DNA from: Georhizobium profundi
Lineage (GTDB): Bacteria > Pseudomonadota > Alphaproteobacteria > Rhizobiales > Rhizobiaceae
Assembly (NCBI RefSeq): GCF_003952725.1
Contig: NZ_CP032509.1
Location: 4,255,001 to 4,319,000 of the forward strand
Direction: 5' to 3'
Length of the DNA stretch: 64,000 nt
Position 1 is the stretch's first letter. Each line of letters opens with the position of its first letter. Positions 1 to 10,162 of the stretch are shown piece after piece. The notes under the pieces were generated by a model. The model was given only the letters and a program-made list of their open reading frames with translations, did not search any database and was not told where the DNA came from. A program made the translations under genes and the position numbers.

Positions 1-55
1 ACTCGCTACCAGGCGACGCCCCCCCCTACTCGCTACCAGGCGACGCCCCCGCCCT
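1..55. repeat. Imperfect tandem repeat, two copies of a 27-28 bp unit
   Basis: The window opens with two head-to-tail copies of a unit that begins ACTCGCTACCAGGCGACG and ends in a C-rich tail; they occupy 1-27 and 28-55 and differ by one inserted G in the tail. The array may continue to the left of the window, so its copy number is unknown. From 56 to 293 I see no gene, tRNA or clear terminator; this stretch probably carries the promoter of the peptidase gene that starts at 294. Confidence 0.8.
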
Positions 56-293
56 GTAGGAAGAGGCATCTCGATGACCCCCGTATATAGATACGCGCGC
101 GAACTGGTGTGTGTCATGACGAATGCAGATCGCCGCCGCATCCTTGGCACAATCTTCGTGGATTAGGGTCTCTCTGTCTTCATCGGACGAAGCAACCCGA
201 TTCGGCGGTGTCTGGAAGCCGGCATGGCTGACCCCAAGGGTTTGACTTCACGCGTTCGAGAAGGCACAGAAGGTTCGATATCAGAAGAGACTT

Positions 294-2291
294 ATGGAGT
301 GGCCCGTCGTGAGGGCCATGGAGCGGGCACGATATCCGGGGATGAGGTCTAGAAGACATTCGACGAGCCAGCTCGGCAACGAGCCGCCGCTAATGGCAGA
401 CGGGCGCCGGGCGCCCGACCGTCGCGAGATCTCGCTGCGCTGGCTTTCCGGCACCTTTCTAACAGGCGTGACCTCCTGCGCGCTGATGGGCATTGCGCTT
501 TTCGCAGCCGTGAATGGACGCGAGCAGCTGGCCTTGCCGGCTCAGGCCATGGCGCTCAGCGCCGATGGCGCCGAGACGGCGCGCCGCGATGTGGCGAAAG
601 GTGGCCGCATCGTTGCGTCGCTGGTGCCGTCTCGCCCCAAAGATCGCTCCATCATGGAAGTCTCCACGATGATCCGCGACGGCGATCGGGAAGTGATCCG
701 GCGCAAGCCCTTCGCTCACATTCAGGTGGCCCTGGCAGCAAACCACCAGACCCAGGAAGAGTATCCACCGTTCGATCCACTTGCGATCTTTTCTACGGGC
801 ACGGCAGAGGAGGCGCCCGAGGCGGGCGACACGAGCGTCATCTATGGCGCGCAGGTGGAATCGGAAGTCAGCCTACGCACGCGTGACTTCCCGCTCGGCG
901 ATAACGAACTTGCCTATGGCGCGGCCATCACCGTTGATGAGGCGGAAGAAACCGTGCGCAGCAACGGATCGATCCTGACGGATGGATCGATCCAGGTGGC
1001 GGCGCTGCATTATGTCGATCCGCGCCGCTTCGCCACCGACGGTCTCGATCTGGACTTCAGCGCCAGCCTCAATTCCCGCGTCATCACCGAGAACGTTTCC
1101 GTCTCCGTTCAGGCGCCGTTCGATGCGTCGGCGGTCGAATATCTGGAAGACGTCATCACGGTCGGCGAAGAGCGCGAGATCATCGAAGCCATGGCAACGG
1201 CCGGCTATGACGACAGCCAAGCCGCCATGGTATCCGGCATTTTCGCCAACCTCGCCGCATCCTCGCGGCTGAGAGAAGGCCATGTGCTTCGGCTCGGCAT
1301 CGAACAGCGCGGCGAGCAGACCCGCATCGTGCGCGCCAGCATCTACGACGGCACCGAGCATCAGTTGACGCTCGCCGAAAACGATCGCGGCTATTTCGTG
1401 CGCGCGGTCGAGCCGGCCAATTCCGAGATCGTCGCTGCCGCCCTCGATACGGATGCGGTTCCGGTCCAGTCGGGCCGTGAGCTTCCGAGTGTCTATGACG
1501 GGCTTTACCGCGCAGCGCTTTCCTACGGCATGAATGCCGAGCTGACGTCGCAGATCGTCCGGTTGCTCGCAAGCGACATCGATTTCCAGGCGCGGCTTCG
1601 GCCGACCGACCGGCTCGAGGCCTTCTTCTCCGTCGAAGACGAAAGAGGCGAAGCGGGCGATGATTCCGAGCTTCTGTTCGTCAACGCGACGTTCGGCGAT
1701 CGCTCGACGCGCTTTTACCGTTTCCGCAATCCGGAAGACCAGACGATCGACTATTATGACGAGGAAGGGCGCAGCGTTCGGCAGTTCCTGTTGCGCAATC
1801 CCGTCCCGAACGGTCGGTTCACGTCTTCCTACGGCATGCGCCGCCATCCGATCCTCGGCTATAGCCGCATGCATGCCGGCGTCGACTGGGCCGCGCCGAG
1901 CGGCACGCCGATTCTTGCCTCCGGCAACGGCGTGGTCGAAAGTGCGGGCTGGCATTCCGGCGGCTTTGGCCGCCATACGGAAATCCGCCATGCCAATGGT
2001 TATGTCAGCACCTATTCTCACCAGAGCGCGATCGCCAAGGGAGTAGAGCCCGGCGCGCGGGTGACCCAGGGGCAGGTCATCGGCTATGTCGGCTCGACCG
2101 GCCTCTCGACCGGCCCTCACCTCCATTACGAGCTGAGCGTCAACGGCTCCAAGGTCGACCCGATGCGCGTGCGCCTTCCCGATGCGAAGTCGCTGGAAGG
2201 CGAGGCGCTTGCCGCGTTCAACCAGGAACGCGAGCGTATCGATCAGCTGATGGAAGCGGACGGGTCGGAATCGGAACTGGCCAGCCGCTGA
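294..2291 (+). CDS. M23 family (LytM-type) metallopeptidase, membrane anchored
   Basis: A 665-residue predicted peptidoglycan endopeptidase or LytM-domain regulator of cell-wall hydrolysis. There is one membrane segment near residues 60-80 (FLTGVTSCALMGIALF), then a long periplasmic region, then a C-terminal M23 domain at about 500-635. The zinc-ligand pattern is intact: HxxxD in RMHAGVDWA near residue 527 and HxH in GPHLHYEL near 609-611, so an active enzyme is likely. The ATG at 294 has only a weak purine tract upstream; ATGs at 318 and 342 are alternatives, and all leave the membrane segment in place. It converges on the L,D-transpeptidase gene, which also acts on peptidoglycan. Substrate is inferred from the family only. 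Confidence 0.88.
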   Translation: MEWPVVRAMERARYPGMRSRRHSTSQLGNEPPLMADGRRAPDRREISLRWLSGTFLTGVTSCALMGIALFAAVNGREQLALPAQAMALSADGAETARRDVAKGGRIVASLVPSRPKDRSIMEVSTMIRDGDREVIRRKPFAHIQVALAANHQTQEEYPPFDPLAIFSTGTAEEAPEAGDTSVIYGAQVESEVSLRTRDFPLGDNELAYGAAITVDEAEETVRSNGSILTDGSIQVAALHYVDPRRFATDGLDLDFSASLNSRVITENVSVSVQAPFDASAVEYLEDVITVGEEREIIEAMATAGYDDSQAAMVSGIFANLAASSRLREGHVLRLGIEQRGEQTRIVRASIYDGTEHQLTLAENDRGYFVRAVEPANSEIVAAALDTDAVPVQSGRELPSVYDGLYRAALSYGMNAELTSQIVRLLASDIDFQARLRPTDRLEAFFSVEDERGEAGDDSELLFVNATFGDRSTRFYRFRNPEDQTIDYYDEEGRSVRQFLLRNPVPNGRFTSSYGMRRHPILGYSRMHAGVDWAAPSGTPILASGNGVVESAGWHSGGFGRHTEIRHANGYVSTYSHQSAIAKGVEPGARVTQGQVIGYVGSTGLSTGPHLHYELSVNGSKVDPMRVRLPDAKSLEGEALAAFNQERERIDQLMEADGSESELASR

Positions 2292-2313
2292 TTTAAAGCG
2301 ATTTGCTTTTCAA

Positions 2314-2344
2314 ACGCAAAACCGGCGGCCCATGGGACCGCCGG
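2314..2344 (-). terminator. Rho-independent terminator of the L,D-transpeptidase gene
   Basis: The perfect stem CCGGCGG/CCGCCGG (2322-2328 with 2338-2344) is followed on the minus strand by TTTTGCGTTTG. It lies 28 bases after the transpeptidase stop and between two convergent genes. On the plus strand the downstream tract is poor in T, so it probably works mainly on the minus strand. Confidence 0.7.
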
Positions 2345-2372
2345 CAGCTTTAGCTCTGGAAATCGCCGCGTC

Positions 2373-3857
2373 TTACTGGATCGACGGCAACGCGCCCTGC
2401 TGGATCGATGGCTGCAGTGGCTGCGGCGCAGTGATCGAGGGCTGCGCGGCCGCGGCAGGTGCCTGTCCCGCGATCGGCTGGGTTTCAGTTTCCGTTTCCG
2501 ACAGAAGCATGGGCTGATCGTCGACGAACTCGACCACGACACCGCGCTCCACCATGCCGGCGAGTTCACGCGCGTCCCAGTTGGTCAGGCGGATGCAGCC
2601 ATTGCTTTCCGTCTTGCCGATCGCGGACGGCTCGGGCGTCCCGTGAATTCCATAGGTCGGCTTTGACAGCGCGATCCAGACCGTGCCGACGGGGCCGTTC
2701 GGGCCGGGCGGGATGGTCAGGACGCGATCATTGTTGCCCTGCTTGAAGTTGATGCGCGGATTGTAGGTGTAGTTCGGATCGAGCGCGATGCGTTCCACCG
2801 TGTGGGTGCCCGATGGTGACGGCGTGCCCTGGGATCCGATCGTGGCAGGATATGCTGCCACAAGAGTGTCGCTCTCATCGTAGGCGAAAACCTGCTTCAG
2901 GCTCTTGTCGGCGACGATGCGCGTGACCTTCGCCTTCACGTTGCTGCCCGTGTCCATGACCTTGATGACGGTGCCGGGGCGTGAGAAGTCTGCGTTCGGG
3001 TTGATCGCGCGCAAATAGCCCTCGTCCATGTGGAACCGCTCGGCCAGCATTTCAGCCGGCGAGGTGAACGACATGTTTTCCAGAAGCGCCTTTTCCGAAT
3101 AGTCGGTTGGCACCGAGGCGATGAATGGGCCAGCAACGTCTTCGTTGGTGATCGTGTATTGTTTGATCGGCAGGCCGCCGGTGTCCACCAGACGGTTCAT
3201 GATGCCGTCGACGTCGTTCGGATCGATCCGCTCTCCGGTTGCCTGTTCGTAGGCGGCCAGTGCCTTGCGCACATTCGAACCGATCTGGCCGTCGATCACG
3301 CCGGGAGAAAAACCACGGCGATCGAGATAGACCTGAAGAGCGGCAACTTCGGGCGAGCCGGCACGCGAGGGTGCGGGCGTGGCTGTCGCGGGGCCGCTGG
3401 TGCCAGCCGGCGGCGTATAGGGCTGGGGTCCGGAATTGTCATAGCCGGGATTGGACGGCTGGATCGGCTGGCGATCGACCGATCCATAATTCGGCTGCGG
3501 CGGGTAATACTGGCCCGGATCCTGCTGCGGAAAGGGCTGATACGCCCGATCGTCATAGCCGTACGGGTCGCGGTAGGGATCAACCCGACCTTCAAGCACA
3601 GGCTGGCCGCCATTATAATAGCCGCCGCCATTATAATCTTGGGGAATGCTGCCGGTCACGGGCGCTTGATCCACGGGAGGCACGATCGAGACGACTTCGC
3701 CATACTGGTTGAGGAACACCCGGTTGCCGGCATTGTCGATGTATTCGCGAAGCTCCGGCAGCGGCGGGCGGCCATAAGGATCGTAGTACTGCGCGATGGC
3801 CGGGGCAGCTGACAGCATCAGCGCCGTTGCGACACAGGAAGAGACGAGCTTCGACAC
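2373..3857 (-). CDS. L,D-transpeptidase (YkuD domain) with peptidoglycan-binding domain
   Basis: A 494-residue exported enzyme predicted to form 3-3 cross-links in peptidoglycan or attach proteins to it. A Sec signal peptide (ATALMLSAAPAIAQ) is followed by a low-complexity linker rich in Tyr, Pro, Gln, Asn and Gly (about residues 25-160), a PG_binding_1-like segment (AALQVYLDRRGFSPGVIDG), a second small domain, and the YkuD catalytic domain. The signature HGT...SNGCIRL is complete, with His near 405 and the catalytic Cys near 421. A Pro/Gln-rich tail follows. I chose the GTG at 3857 because GAGGGAACC stands just upstream and the signal peptide begins at once; an ATG at 3887 is the alternative. 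Confidence 0.9.
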   Translation of the reverse strand: MSKLVSSCVATALMLSAAPAIAQYYDPYGRPPLPELREYIDNAGNRVFLNQYGEVVSIVPPVDQAPVTGSIPQDYNGGGYYNGGQPVLEGRVDPYRDPYGYDDRAYQPFPQQDPGQYYPPQPNYGSVDRQPIQPSNPGYDNSGPQPYTPPAGTSGPATATPAPSRAGSPEVAALQVYLDRRGFSPGVIDGQIGSNVRKALAAYEQATGERIDPNDVDGIMNRLVDTGGLPIKQYTITNEDVAGPFIASVPTDYSEKALLENMSFTSPAEMLAERFHMDEGYLRAINPNADFSRPGTVIKVMDTGSNVKAKVTRIVADKSLKQVFAYDESDTLVAAYPATIGSQGTPSPSGTHTVERIALDPNYTYNPRINFKQGNNDRVLTIPPGPNGPVGTVWIALSKPTYGIHGTPEPSAIGKTESNGCIRLTNWDARELAGMVERGVVVEFVDDQPMLLSETETETQPIAGQAPAAAAQPSITAPQPLQPSIQQGALPSIQ

Positions 3858-4048
3858 TCCGGTTCCCTCTTTTCTTGCGATGGCCATTCGACCATTCAGC
3901 CGTTGTTGAACGGCGATCTCCATATCAACGCAGCAGGCAACGAATCGGTTCGCGCCCACGCGAATGTCTATGATCCCTAGCGTTAATAGTTTGCGCGAAG
4001 ATGGCGGTTTGAAGATGAACGGTTGCTGAAGCGCGAGCGGCCACACGC

Positions 4049-4078
4049 AAAAAAAGGCGCCCGACGGAGCGCCTTTTT
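4049..4078 (-). terminator. Rho-independent terminator of clpB
   Basis: The stem AAAAAGGCGC/GCGCCTTTTT with an 8-base loop ends 18 bases beyond the clpB stop. It has a T-run on either side, so it could also stop transcripts arriving from the plus strand. Confidence 0.85.
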
Positions 4079-4095
4079 CTGTCGTTCAAGCGATA

Positions 4096-6708
4096 TCAGG
4101 CTGCGATGTTTGCACCCTGTGTCGTGCCGGATGCCCGGAACTGGAGCCGATCAGAGCCAGCGGTGACCTTGATGCGGCTGCCATCGGCAATCTCACCCAT
4201 CAGGATCTTCTCGGCGAGCGGATCCTGCACTTCCTTCTGGATCACCCGCTTCAACGGGCGGGCCCCATAGGCTGGATCGTAGCCCTTGTTGGCCAGGAAC
4301 GTCCGAGCCTCCTCGTCAAGTTCGATGGTGATCTTGCGGTCGGCCAAGAGGCGCATCAGGCGCTGCAACTGGATTTCCACGATCTTGCCCATCTCCTGGC
4401 GATGCAGGCGGTGGAACAGGATGATCTCGTCGACGCGATTGAGAAACTCCGGTCGGAACGACGCCCGAACGACGTTCATGACGCTGTCGCGTACCTGATC
4501 GACATCCTCATCGTCGCCAAGATTGACGAGATATTCGGAACCGAGGTTCGACGTCATGATGATCATCGTGTTGCGGAAGTCGACGGTTCGACCCTGGCCA
4601 TCGGTCAGGCGGCCGTCGTCCAGCACCTGCAAAAGCACGTTGAACACATCGGGATGCGCTTTCTCGATCTCGTCGAATAGCACGACCTGATAGGGACGCC
4701 GGCGTACGGCTTCCGTCAGCGCGCCGCCTTCCTCGTAACCAACGTACCCGGGAGGTGCTCCGATCAGCCTTGCAACCGAGTGCTTCTCCATGAACTCCGA
4801 CATGTCGATGCGCACCATCGCCTGGTCGTCGTCGAACAGGAAATCGGCAAGTGCCTTGGTCAGCTCCGTCTTGCCGACGCCGGTAGGGCCGAGGAAGATG
4901 AAGGAGCCGAGCGGCCGGTTCGGGTCCTGCAGCCCCGCGCGGGCACGGCGAACGGCTTTCGAAACCGCCTGCACGGCTTCGCCTTGGCCGACGACGCGCT
5001 TGGCGAGTTCGTCTTCCATGCGCATCAGCTTGTCGCGTTCGCCTTCCAGCATCTTGTCGACGGGAACGCCCGTCCAGCGCGACACGATATGGGCGATGTG
5101 ATCAGGCGTAACCGTCTCTTCCATCATGCCGGCGGCAACGGTGTCACCTTTTTCTTCCGCTTCGACGAGCCGCTTTTCGAGTTCCGGAATGCGCCCATAG
5201 GCAAGCTCGCCGGCGCGCTGGAATTCACCGTTGCGCTGCGCGATCGCCAACTCGTTGCGTGCTTCGTCCAGTTCGCGCTTGAGGTCGGCGGCCAGACCAA
5301 GCTTCTGCTTTTCAGCCTGCCAGCGCGCCGTCAGCGTGTCGGACTTTTCTTCCAGTTCACCGAGATCCTGCTCCAGGCGCTCGAGCCGGTCGCGCGAGGC
5401 CTGGTCGGTTTCCTTGCGCAGGGCTTCACGCTCGATCTTGAGCTGGATGATCCGGCGATCGAGTTCGTCGAGTTCTTCTGGCTTGGAATCCACCTGCATG
5501 CGCAGCCGGGCCGCCGATTCATCGACCAGATCGATCGCCTTGTCCGGCAGGAAGCGGTCGGTGATGTATCGGTTCGACAATGTTGCGGCCGAAACGAGTG
5601 CACTGTCGGAAATGCGCACCTTGTGGTGCTGCTCGTACTTTTCCTTCAGGCCGCGCAGGATGGAGATCGTGTCTTCCACCGTCGGTTCGCTGACGAAAAC
5701 CGGCTGGAAACGACGGGCGAGCGCCGCATCCTTTTCCACGTGCTTGCGATATTCATCGAGCGTGGTCGCGCCAACGCAATGCAGTTCGCCGCGCGCGAGA
5801 GCAGGCTTCAGCAGGTTCGACGCATCCATCGCACCTTCTGTCTTACCGGCGCCCACCAGCGTGTGCATCTCGTCGATGAAGAGGATGATGTTGCCATTGG
5901 CTGACTGCACCTCGGTCAGGATGGCCTTGAGGCGCTCCTCGAACTCGCCGCGATATTTCGCGCCGGCAATGAGTGCGCCCATGTCGAGCGCCAGCAACTG
6001 CTTGTCCTTCAGCGATTCCGGCACGTCGCCATTAACGATGCGCAGCGCCAGACCTTCGGCGATCGCGGTCTTGCCGACGCCGGGTTCACCGATCAAAACC
6101 GGGTTGTTCTTGGTGCGGCGCGACAGGACCTGGATGGTGCGGCGGATTTCATCGTCGCGGCCGATCACCGGGTCGAGCTTTCCCTCGCGGGCATTGGCCG
6201 TCAGGTCGAGCGTGTATTTCTTCAGCGCCTCGAAGCTGTCTTCGGCCGATGCGCTGTCTGCCTTGCGGCCCTTGCGCGCGTCGTTGATGACATCGTTCAG
6301 CGCCTTGGCGGTAACGCCTGCCTGCTTCAGAATGTCCGCGGTCTTGGCACTGGTCTCGATTGCCATTGCGAGCAGAAGCCGCTCGACGGTGACGAAGCTG
6401 TCGCCGGCCTTCTTGGCGGCATCTTCGGCTGTCTGGAAGATCTTCGCGAGCGGCTGCGCGAGATAGACCTGGCCGTTGCCGCCGGTGACTTTCGGCAGTT
6501 TGGCGAGCGCGGCCTCGACGGCCAAGCGCGCGTCTTTCGGACGGCCGCCGGCGCGCTCGATCAGAGCCGATGCCATGCCTTCGCTGTCGTCCAGAAGCAC
6601 CTTGAGGACATGTTCGGGCGTGAATTGCTGGTGACCTTCGGCCAGGGCGTAGGTTTGGGCGGACTGCAGAAATCCGCGGACCCGCTCGGTGTATTTTTCG
6701 ACGTTCAT
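4096..6708 (-). CDS. clpB: ATP-dependent disaggregase ClpB
   Basis: An 870-residue Hsp100 chaperone, normal length for ClpB. It pulls proteins out of aggregates together with DnaK. The order is: Clp N-terminal repeat domain (1-150), first AAA+ module with Walker [14 protein letters not shown], coiled-coil middle domain (about 400-530), second AAA+ module with Walker [13 protein letters not shown], and the C-terminal small domain. The start at 6708 ([10 protein letters not shown]) is the family start and has GGAG ten bases upstream; the frame is open further back but those codons look non-coding. It appears to be transcribed alone between two terminators. I searched the upstream region by eye for a heat-shock promoter and found no convincing one. 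Confidence 0.97.
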   Translation of the reverse strand: MNVEKYTERVRGFLQSAQTYALAEGHQQFTPEHVLKVLLDDSEGMASALIERAGGRPKDARLAVEAALAKLPKVTGGNGQVYLAQPLAKIFQTAEDAAKKAGDSFVTVERLLLAMAIETSAKTADILKQAGVTAKALNDVINDARKGRKADSASAEDSFEALKKYTLDLTANAREGKLDPVIGRDDEIRRTIQVLSRRTKNNPVLIGEPGVGKTAIAEGLALRIVNGDVPESLKDKQLLALDMGALIAGAKYRGEFEERLKAILTEVQSANGNIILFIDEMHTLVGAGKTEGAMDASNLLKPALARGELHCVGATTLDEYRKHVEKDAALARRFQPVFVSEPTVEDTISILRGLKEKYEQHHKVRISDSALVSAATLSNRYITDRFLPDKAIDLVDESAARLRMQVDSKPEELDELDRRIIQLKIEREALRKETDQASRDRLERLEQDLGELEEKSDTLTARWQAEKQKLGLAADLKRELDEARNELAIAQRNGEFQRAGELAYGRIPELEKRLVEAEEKGDTVAAGMMEETVTPDHIAHIVSRWTGVPVDKMLEGERDKLMRMEDELAKRVVGQGEAVQAVSKAVRRARAGLQDPNRPLGSFIFLGPTGVGKTELTKALADFLFDDDQAMVRIDMSEFMEKHSVARLIGAPPGYVGYEEGGALTEAVRRRPYQVVLFDEIEKAHPDVFNVLLQVLDDGRLTDGQGRTVDFRNTMIIMTSNLGSEYLVNLGDDEDVDQVRDSVMNVVRASFRPEFLNRVDEIILFHRLHRQEMGKIVEIQLQRLMRLLADRKITIELDEEARTFLANKGYDPAYGARPLKRVIQKEVQDPLAEKILMGEIADGSRIKVTAGSDRLQFRASGTTQGANIAA

Positions 6709-6868
6709 GTGCGCATCTCCATTGTCGACCTCGCCTTCTCGAAGCACGAGGACACGGTTTGCGATCGGCTCCCAGTTCGGCAAGCCGTTTCCCGATGCAT
6801 ATGGGAAGCCGGTGACCACGCTGAAAGAGGACGCGGCTCCGCAAAATGACATCGATCAAACGCGCATG

Positions 6869-6898
6869 AAAAAAGCCGCCGGACGAGGTCCGGCGGCT
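6869..6898 (-). terminator. Rho-independent terminator of the DUF4167 gene
   Basis: An 11-bp stem AGCCGCCGGAC/GTCCGGCGGCT (6874-6884 with 6888-6898), three-base loop, followed on the minus strand by TTTTTT. It lies 27 bases past the DUF4167 stop and separates that gene from clpB. Confidence 0.9.
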
Positions 6899-6925
6899 CA
6901 TGATTAGCGTCGTTTCTGGCGGCGA

Positions 6926-7882
6926 TTATTCGCCGGGCACTGCCACCGCTTCGGCGGCGCCTGCTTCCGGCGCATCACCGCTTTCGTCAGCCTTGGCGCG
7001 TACCCGCTTCGGGCGTGCTGCGGCGACGCGACGGCGTGGGGCGCGCTTCGGAGCCGCACCATCCGCGTTCTCGTCGTCGGTTGATGCTTCGGCTGGCGCT
7101 GCCTCGATCTCCGGCTGAGGACCGGTGCCTGCGGCAACGGCTTCCACCGGAGCCTTCGGCGTCTCGTCCGTCGGCTGGCCGGTCGCCTCTTCCGGCTGGG
7201 CTACCGCAGTCTCGCGACGTTCGCGACGTCCCTCGCCATCCTGCTGGCCTTCGCCACGCTCGCGACGCGGCCCGCGTTCTGCCCGATCCTGGCGCTCTTG
7301 GCGTTCTGGGCGCTGCGCGTTCGGCTGACGACCTTCGCGGCCATCCTGACCTTCACGCGCTTCGCGGCCCTCTCGATTGTCACGACCTTCGCGGTTGTCA
7401 CGGCCTTCCCGGTTGTCGCGCTGCTCGCGGCCTTCGCGATTATCGCGATTTTGCTGCGGCTGAGCCTGGGGCTGACGATCATCCTGGTCGTTCTCGCGAT
7501 AGCCGCCCATCTGCGGCTGATCATCATCGTCGTCACGGTCATTGTTGCCGTCGCCGCCGAAGTCGCGCTCATTGCGCTGGAAGCGTTCCTGCATCTGGGC
7601 CTGGGCCGCCGCGATGATGCGGTTGTAATGCTCTGCATGCTGGAAATAGTTTTCAGCCATCACGTTGTCGCCAACGCTCTGCGCGTCACGGGCAAGCGTC
7701 GCATACTTCTCGGCGATGTGCTGCGCTGTACCGCGAATCTTCACATCGGGGCCAGTGCTGTCATAGGAGCGCGAGAGCGGATTGCCGCCTTTGCGGTTGT
7801 TGTTGCCGCCATTATTGCCGCCACCGCCGCCGCCACCGTTGTTGCGGCCGCGTCCGCGCTGCTTCTGCTGTCCTGACCTCAT
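6926..7882 (-). CDS. DUF4167 domain protein, basic and largely disordered
   Basis: A 318-residue protein of the Rhizobiales DUF4167 type. The N-terminus is a basic Gly/Asn/Arg-rich patch (MRSGQQKQRGRGRNN), then the conserved DUF4167 core of about residues 30-90 (ISRSYDSTGP-like: LSRSYDSTGPDVKIRGTA, then AENYFQHAEHYNRI). The rest is low complexity: repeated DNREGR-type units (about 140-200), then an Ala/Glu/Pro-rich stretch and a basic RRRVAAARPKRVRAK segment near the C-terminus. Composition suggests nucleic-acid binding, but the function is not known to me. The start at 7882 matches the family; the frame extends upstream without a better start. Neighbours prmC and prfA suggest a translation-related setting, which is only an inference. 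Confidence 0.85.
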   Translation of the reverse strand: MRSGQQKQRGRGRNNGGGGGGGNNGGNNNRKGGNPLSRSYDSTGPDVKIRGTAQHIAEKYATLARDAQSVGDNVMAENYFQHAEHYNRIIAAAQAQMQERFQRNERDFGGDGNNDRDDDDDQPQMGGYRENDQDDRQPQAQPQQNRDNREGREQRDNREGRDNREGRDNREGREAREGQDGREGRQPNAQRPERQERQDRAERGPRRERGEGQQDGEGRRERRETAVAQPEEATGQPTDETPKAPVEAVAAGTGPQPEIEAAPAEASTDDENADGAAPKRAPRRRVAAARPKRVRAKADESGDAPEAGAAEAVAVPGE

Positions 7883-8183
7883 GAGTGGATTCCGATTTCC
7901 CTTGGTTGGCTGGTCTTTCCGCCATCGTGCATGTTCGGCACTGGGCGCGCCGATGCACTGAGCGCCGCGATCAAGACGCGTCACATCCGCGAACTTGTCG
8001 ACGATTGGGGTTAAACAGATTCAAGCACCAGAGGTCCTGCGACGATCGCACCTGCGATACCGGGAACGCGCCCATTACGGGCTGGCCCTTGACCGAGACC
8101 TGCTGCCTAATGCTCGTTGGAACCTATAGTGCTTTGTATGCGATTCCAAGCCCTTTCTCAGCGCAGCAACATTCCACGGTTGT
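7883..8183. other. Intergenic region between prmC and the DUF4167 gene
   Basis: About 300 bases without a gene. On the minus strand it must carry the promoter and a leader of the DUF4167 gene; a TATAGG hexamer lies near 8126, but its -35 spacing is poor, so I do not call a promoter. No strong hairpin or known riboswitch pattern is visible. Confidence 0.5.
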
Positions 8184-9062
8184 TCATGCAGCGTCCCGGG
8201 CGAAGATCAGAGCGCGGTCGTTACCGCCGAGATCCTTGAGCGCACTGAGCCTCGCCAGCCCCGCCTCCTCGAAAAGCGCCGTGACGTCTTCGCGCTGGTC
8301 GAACCCGATTTCGAGACCGACCATCCCGCCCGGCGCGAGATGATCGTTCGCGCTTGCGGCAATGGCACGGTAGGCGTCGAGCCCATCCAGACCGCCATCC
8401 AGGGCCAGAAGCGGATCATGCTCGCGCACTTCGACCGCGAGTTCGCCGATCACGGACGTCCTGATATAGGGCGGATTTGACACAATGATGTCGAACAGCC
8501 CTTCGACCGGCGCGAACCAGCTGCCTTCGAGCACCGCGAACCGATCGCCCAGCCCCAGTGCCGCGGCATTGGCGCTCGCCGTTTCGAGCGCATTCGCCGA
8601 GACGTCCGTTGCGACGGCAGTGGCGCGTGGATCTAGGGAGAGCAGCGCAAGCGCCAGCGCGCCGGCTCCTGTTCCAAGATCGAGGATGCGGCACGCGCCC
8701 TTCTCGTCGATGATCCGGCGCAGATACGGCACAAGGGCCTCCACGAGCACTTCGGTATCCGGTCGGGGTTCCAGCGTCTCTGCCGAAAGGCCAAGCTGCA
8801 GACCATAGAACTCACGATGCCCGAGAATGCGGTGTACGGGCTCGCCGTGCAGCCGGCGTTCCATGCGCGCATTGACGACATCGAGCCGTGCAGGATCGAC
8901 CGGCTCGTCGGGACGGGTCACCAGATCCGTCAGGCTGATGCCCAAAGTCTCGAGGAGAAGCAGTCGCGCATCGTCACGCGGCGTTGGCAGCCCCGCCGCC
9001 TCGAACCTTTTGCGCATCTGCTTCTGCAGGGCGGAAAGCGTCATGGCGGCGGCCTCGGCCAT
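8184..9062 (-). CDS. prmC: Peptide chain release factor N5-glutamine methyltransferase PrmC
   Basis: A 292-residue S-adenosylmethionine-dependent enzyme that methylates the glutamine of the GGQ motif in release factors. The N-terminal helical domain (1-85) is followed by the methyltransferase fold with the SAM motif DLGTGAGALALAL and the substrate-binding NPPY motif (VSNPPYIR). It starts three bases after the prfA stop, so it is likely co-translated with its own substrate, the usual arrangement. An internal ATG at 9044 could also serve as start. Confidence 0.96.
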   Translation of the reverse strand: MAEAAAMTLSALQKQMRKRFEAAGLPTPRDDARLLLLETLGISLTDLVTRPDEPVDPARLDVVNARMERRLHGEPVHRILGHREFYGLQLGLSAETLEPRPDTEVLVEALVPYLRRIIDEKGACRILDLGTGAGALALALLSLDPRATAVATDVSANALETASANAAALGLGDRFAVLEGSWFAPVEGLFDIIVSNPPYIRTSVIGELAVEVREHDPLLALDGGLDGLDAYRAIAASANDHLAPGGMVGLEIGFDQREDVTALFEEAGLARLSALKDLGGNDRALIFARDAA

Positions 9063-9065
9063 CGA

Positions 9066-10145
9066 TCAGTTGGCCTCGCTCAGCGATGCGAGCTGACCGG
9101 CCTGATAGTCCGCAATGAGCGCATCAACGACTTCGTCGATCTCGCCGATCATCATGCGATCGAGCTTGTAGAGCGTCAGGTTGATGCGGTGATCCGTCAC
9201 CCGCCCCTGCGGGAAATTGTAGGTGCGGATGCGCTCGGATCGGTCGCCCGAGCCGACCTGGCTTTTGCGCGAAGCCGAGCGTTCCTGGTCGGCGCGCTGG
9301 CGCTCCATGTCGTAAAGGCGCGCTTTCAGCACCTGCATGGCCTTGGCACGGTTCTGGTGCTGCGATTTCTCCGACGACGTGACGACGATGCCGGTCGGCA
9401 AATGCGTGATGCGCACAGCGGAGTCCGTCGTGTTGACGTGCTGGCCGCCAGCACCCGACGAGCGCATCGTATCGATGCGGATGTCTTCGTTGCGGACCTC
9501 GATGTCGATGTCCTCGGCTTCCGGCAGCACGGCGACAGTCGCCGCGGAGGTGTGGATGCGCCCACCGGATTCCGTTTCAGGAACACGCTGCACACGGTGC
9601 ACGCCGGATTCGAACTTGAGACGCGAGAACACGCCTCGGCCGGAGATCGTGGCGATGATTTCTTTAAACCCGCCGGCTTCGCCTTCGCTTGCCGACAGCA
9701 CTTCGACCTTCCAGTTGTGGTCGGCGGCATAGCGCTCATACATCCGGAAGAGATCGCCCGCGAAAAGCGCGGCCTCGGAGCCGCCGGTGCCGGCGCGGAT
9801 TTCGAGGATCGCGCTCTTTTCGTCCGCCGCATCTTTCGGCAGCAGCATGATCTGCATATCGGCGGCGAGCGCCTCGATACGATCGCGCACGTCGGGGTAA
9901 TCCAGCTCGGCCATTTCCCGCATTTCGCGATCGGTGGCCTTGTCGGCAAGCAGGGTGTCGAGATCCTCGAGCTCGGCCGTCGCCTTCTCGTATTCGCGGA
10001 TCTTGGCGACCACCGGACCAAGCTCGGCATATTCGGACGCGAGCTTGACGTAAACGTCGGAGTCCGGCCCCGCCGCCATGCGCGCCTCGATCTCGCTGTA
10101 ACGGCGCTCGAGCTCGCGCATCTTCTCGATCGGCAAAACTGCCAT
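9066..10145 (-). CDS. prfA: Peptide chain release factor 1
   Basis: A 359-residue class I release factor that recognises UAA and UAG and triggers peptidyl-tRNA hydrolysis. The catalytic GGQ lies in [16 protein letters not shown], and the N-terminal coiled-coil and central domains have normal length. It follows ptsP by 17 bases and is followed by prmC after 3 bases, so the three are likely one transcript. Confidence 0.97.
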   Translation of the reverse strand: MAVLPIEKMRELERRYSEIEARMAAGPDSDVYVKLASEYAELGPVVAKIREYEKATAELEDLDTLLADKATDREMREMAELDYPDVRDRIEALAADMQIMLLPKDAADEKSAILEIRAGTGGSEAALFAGDLFRMYERYAADHNWKVEVLSASEGEAGGFKEIIATISGRGVFSRLKFESGVHRVQRVPETESGGRIHTSAATVAVLPEAEDIDIEVRNEDIRIDTMRSSGAGGQHVNTTDSAVRITHLPTGIVVTSSEKSQHQNRAKAMQVLKARLYDMERQRADQERSASRKSQVGSGDRSERIRTYNFPQGRVTDHRINLTLYKLDRMMIGEIDEVVDALIADYQAGQLASLSEAN

Positions 10146-10162
10146 CAGTCACCCTAATTCGG

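Noticed and set aside
7330-7460. Regularly spaced similar sequences that look like a small CRISPR array
   Set aside because: The repeats are contiguous, in frame and encode DNREGR units of the DUF4167 protein; there are no unique spacers or cas genes.
8817-10157. Open frame of 446 codons on the plus strand
   Set aside because: Antisense to prfA and the start of prmC, both with complete motifs.
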